Shown here: piece by piece, positions 5,669-6,516 of the stretch
Numbering within the stretch: position 1 is the first letter of the stretch
How the letters are laid out: every line of letters starts with the position of its first letter
Source of the DNA: Geopsychrobacter sp.
GTDB lineage: Bacteria > Desulfobacterota > Desulfuromonadia > Desulfuromonadales > Geopsychrobacteraceae
DNA: 6,516 nt
Direction of reading: 5' to 3'
NCBI GenBank assembly: GCA_030620915.1
Contig: JAUXIR010000087.1
Span: forward strand, 1 to 6,516
Position numbers and translations under genes: made by a program
Notes under the pieces: generated by a model
Databases searched by the model: none
What the model saw: only the letters and a program-made list of their open reading frames with translations
What the model was told of the DNA's origin: nothing

Positions 5669-5773
5669 GCCTTACAACGGCAGCGGTTTCCTCTGTGTTA
5701 GACTCGAAGGACAATTGGCCCCGAATGATGTTCAGGGCTTCTATGTCATTGAGAGTGAGTTACGTGGCCTTAT

Positions 5774-5790
5774 CGTTCATTTGCTGAACG
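5774..5790 (+). promoter_or_regulatory. perfect inverted repeat CGTTCA-N5-TGAACG, candidate operator
   Basis: Two perfect hexamer half-sites have an 11-bp centre-to-centre distance, about one helical turn, as expected for a dimeric regulator. The repeat ends 9 bp before the -10 candidate and covers its -35 region, so a bound protein would compete with polymerase. No matching regulator gene is in the window. A simple RNA hairpin is an alternative, but it has no T-tract and lies upstream of the predicted transcript start. Confidence 0.4.
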
Positions 5791-5796
5791 CTATGC

Positions 5797-5805
5797 TGGT
5801 AGTAT
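5797..5805 (+). promoter_or_regulatory. extended -10 promoter candidate for the LOG gene
   Basis: TGGTAGTAT combines the extended TGn element with TAGTAT, the same -10 hexamer as the tRNA promoter. The best -35 is weak: TTCATT at 5776-5781, 18 bp away. Transcription would start near 5812, giving a leader of about 70 nt. Confidence 0.4.
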
Positions 5806-5869
5806 GAGCGGCCTTTTGTTGGCCGTGCGGCGTCTGCAGGGACTTTCTTCAGTCTGATCCCTCTTTGAC

Positions 5870-5873
5870 GGAG
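5870..5873 (+). promoter_or_regulatory. ribosome binding site of the LOG gene
   Basis: GGAG lies 8 nt before ATG 5882. The first in-frame ATG after it gives a product whose Rossmann core starts near residue 76. Confidence 0.65.
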
Positions 5874-5881
5874 TTTATTTG

Positions 5882-6516
5882 ATGGAACTGCATTTTGATC
5901 GTAGCAATGGCGAGGTTGACCGCCTGATCGATGAACTGATGGCGCGCGTCGGTGTTCACCACCCCGAAATGATCCGTCAGATGATTCTAGGTGCCCTTAA
6001 ATCCGGGCAAGAGAACGACTATCTGGCTGACCAGAAATTTATGCGCACGACCATGAAGGAGATGCGTTTCACCAACAAGGTCTTTGCTCCTTATCGCGAC
6101 CGCAGAAAGGTCAGTATCTTCGGCAGTGCCCGAACCCAATCTGACGAACCGATCTATCAGAAGTGCGTCACCTTTTCACGCATGCTGGCTGAGCGAGGCT
6201 ATATGGTTATCACCGGTGGCGGACCGGGTATCATGCTGGCCGGCAATGAGGGCGCCGGGGCCGAAAACTCCTTTGCGGTCAATATCGATCTGCCCTTCGA
6301 ACAGGATATGAACCCGGTGATGAAGGGCAGCGACAAGGTGATCAACTACAAGTACTTCTTCAACCGCAAGGTCGCTTTCCTGAAAGAAGCCGATGCGGTG
6401 GTGCTCTTCCCCGGCGGTTTCGGCACTCTGGACGAGGGGATGGAGATCATGACCCTGATCCAGACCGGCAAAAATCCACCGATCCCGTTAATCATGATCG
6501 ATGATGATAATGGCGG
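5882..6516 (+). CDS. LOG-family Rossmann-fold protein, 5' part (C-terminus outside window)
   Basis: The frame is open from ATG 5882 to the window edge (211 full codons). LOG-family proteins (lysine decarboxylase-like fold, TIGR00730 group) include enzymes that split nucleoside 5'-monophosphates, cytokinin ribotides among them, into base and ribose 5-phosphate. They are often misnamed lysine decarboxylases. The nucleotide-binding core starts at KVSIFGSAR (76-84). GGGPGIMLAGNEGA (112-125) and PGGFGTLDE (177-185) are the two family signatures; Glu185 in the second and Arg162 (in FFNRKVAFL) correspond to catalytic residues of characterised LOG enzymes. About 75 helical residues precede the core, so this is longer at the N-terminus than the compact plant and fungal-type enzymes (about 200 residues). 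It has its own promoter candidate and is separated from rnpB by a terminator, so it is a separate unit. The family call is secure; the physiological substrate cannot be told from sequence. Confidence 0.93.
   Translation, partial: MELHFDRSNGEVDRLIDELMARVGVHHPEMIRQMILGALKSGQENDYLADQKFMRTTMKEMRFTNKVFAPYRDRRKVSIFGSARTQSDEPIYQKCVTFSRMLAERGYMVITGGGPGIMLAGNEGAGAENSFAVNIDLPFEQDMNPVMKGSDKVINYKYFFNRKVAFLKEADAVVLFPGGFGTLDEGMEIMTLIQTGKNPPIPLIMIDDDNG

Larger units (their letters stand above)
5590..5881 (+). other. 292-bp intergenic region without a gene
   Basis: Open frames cross this stretch, but several begin inside rnpB or its terminator, none has a ribosome binding site or family-like sequence, and no tRNA-like fold is seen. 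It separates the rnpB terminator from the LOG gene. It holds a 15-bp direct repeat, a hexamer inverted repeat and an extended -10 promoter candidate, each listed separately. A short hairpin CGGCC/GGCCG with loop TTTTGTT (5809-5825) would sit at or near the 5' end of the LOG transcript. Confidence 0.7.

Noticed and set aside
5476..5807. Open reading frames across the end of rnpB and the following gap
   Set aside because: They start inside rnpB or its terminator, lack ribosome binding sites, and give low-complexity translations unlike proteins.
1..6516. Novel defence, mobile or CRISPR-like system
   Set aside because: No transposase, integrase, repeat array, toxin-antitoxin pair or unknown multigene cassette is visible; all genes are recognisable core families on one strand.

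Overview
The window is a stretch of bacterial housekeeping chromosome, moderately GC-rich, with every recognisable gene on the + strand. The gene order (DNA primase, primary sigma factor, CAU-anticodon tRNA, Nif3-family protein, zinc-ribbon coiled-coil protein, RNase P RNA, LOG-family protein), the type A RNase P RNA and the E. coli-like sigma-70 regions suggest a deltaproteobacterium of the Geobacter/Desulfuromonas/Pelobacter kind (Desulfuromonadales). That placement is inferred from synteny and sequence style, not from a search.

Layout. 1-1017: 3' part of dnaG (TOPRIM domain onward). 1018-1140: short gap with a weak promoter candidate and the rpoD ribosome binding site. 1141-2901: complete rpoD. 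2902-2961: a strong sigma-70-type promoter (TTGACA, 18 bp, TAGTAT), with a correctly spaced sigma-54-like -24/-12 motif inside its spacer. 2962-3038: tRNA with anticodon CAU, probably the AUA-reading tRNA-Ile2, carrying three unusual positions. 3039-3246: a structured non-coding stretch ending in a strong intrinsic terminator placed directly before the next ribosome binding site. 3247-4374: Nif3/DUF34 protein, long form with the CutA/PII-like insertion. 4415-5122: DUF164-type zinc-ribbon protein with a GTG start. 5139-5543: rnpB, followed by a 12-bp terminator hairpin (5553-5589). 5590-5881: 292-bp gap with no gene, containing a near-perfect 15-bp direct repeat, a perfect hexamer inverted repeat and a promoter candidate. 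5882-6516: 5' part of a LOG-family Rossmann-fold gene running off the window.

How the parts fit. dnaG-rpoD is the tail of the classic macromolecular synthesis operon (replication priming plus transcription initiation). The tRNA has its own promoter. The Nif3, zinc-ribbon and rnpB genes are close together with no terminator between them. I see no promoter between the upstream terminator and the Nif3 gene, so these genes probably depend on read-through, or on a promoter within the 3039-3193 segment. rnpB encodes the ribozyme that trims the 5' ends of tRNAs such as the one 2 kb upstream.

No defence system, mobile element or CRISPR array is visible. The points most worth a second look are non-coding: the off-consensus tRNA, the overlapping sigma-70/sigma-54 motif before it, the structured leader and terminator before the Nif3 gene, and the symmetric elements upstream of the LOG gene.
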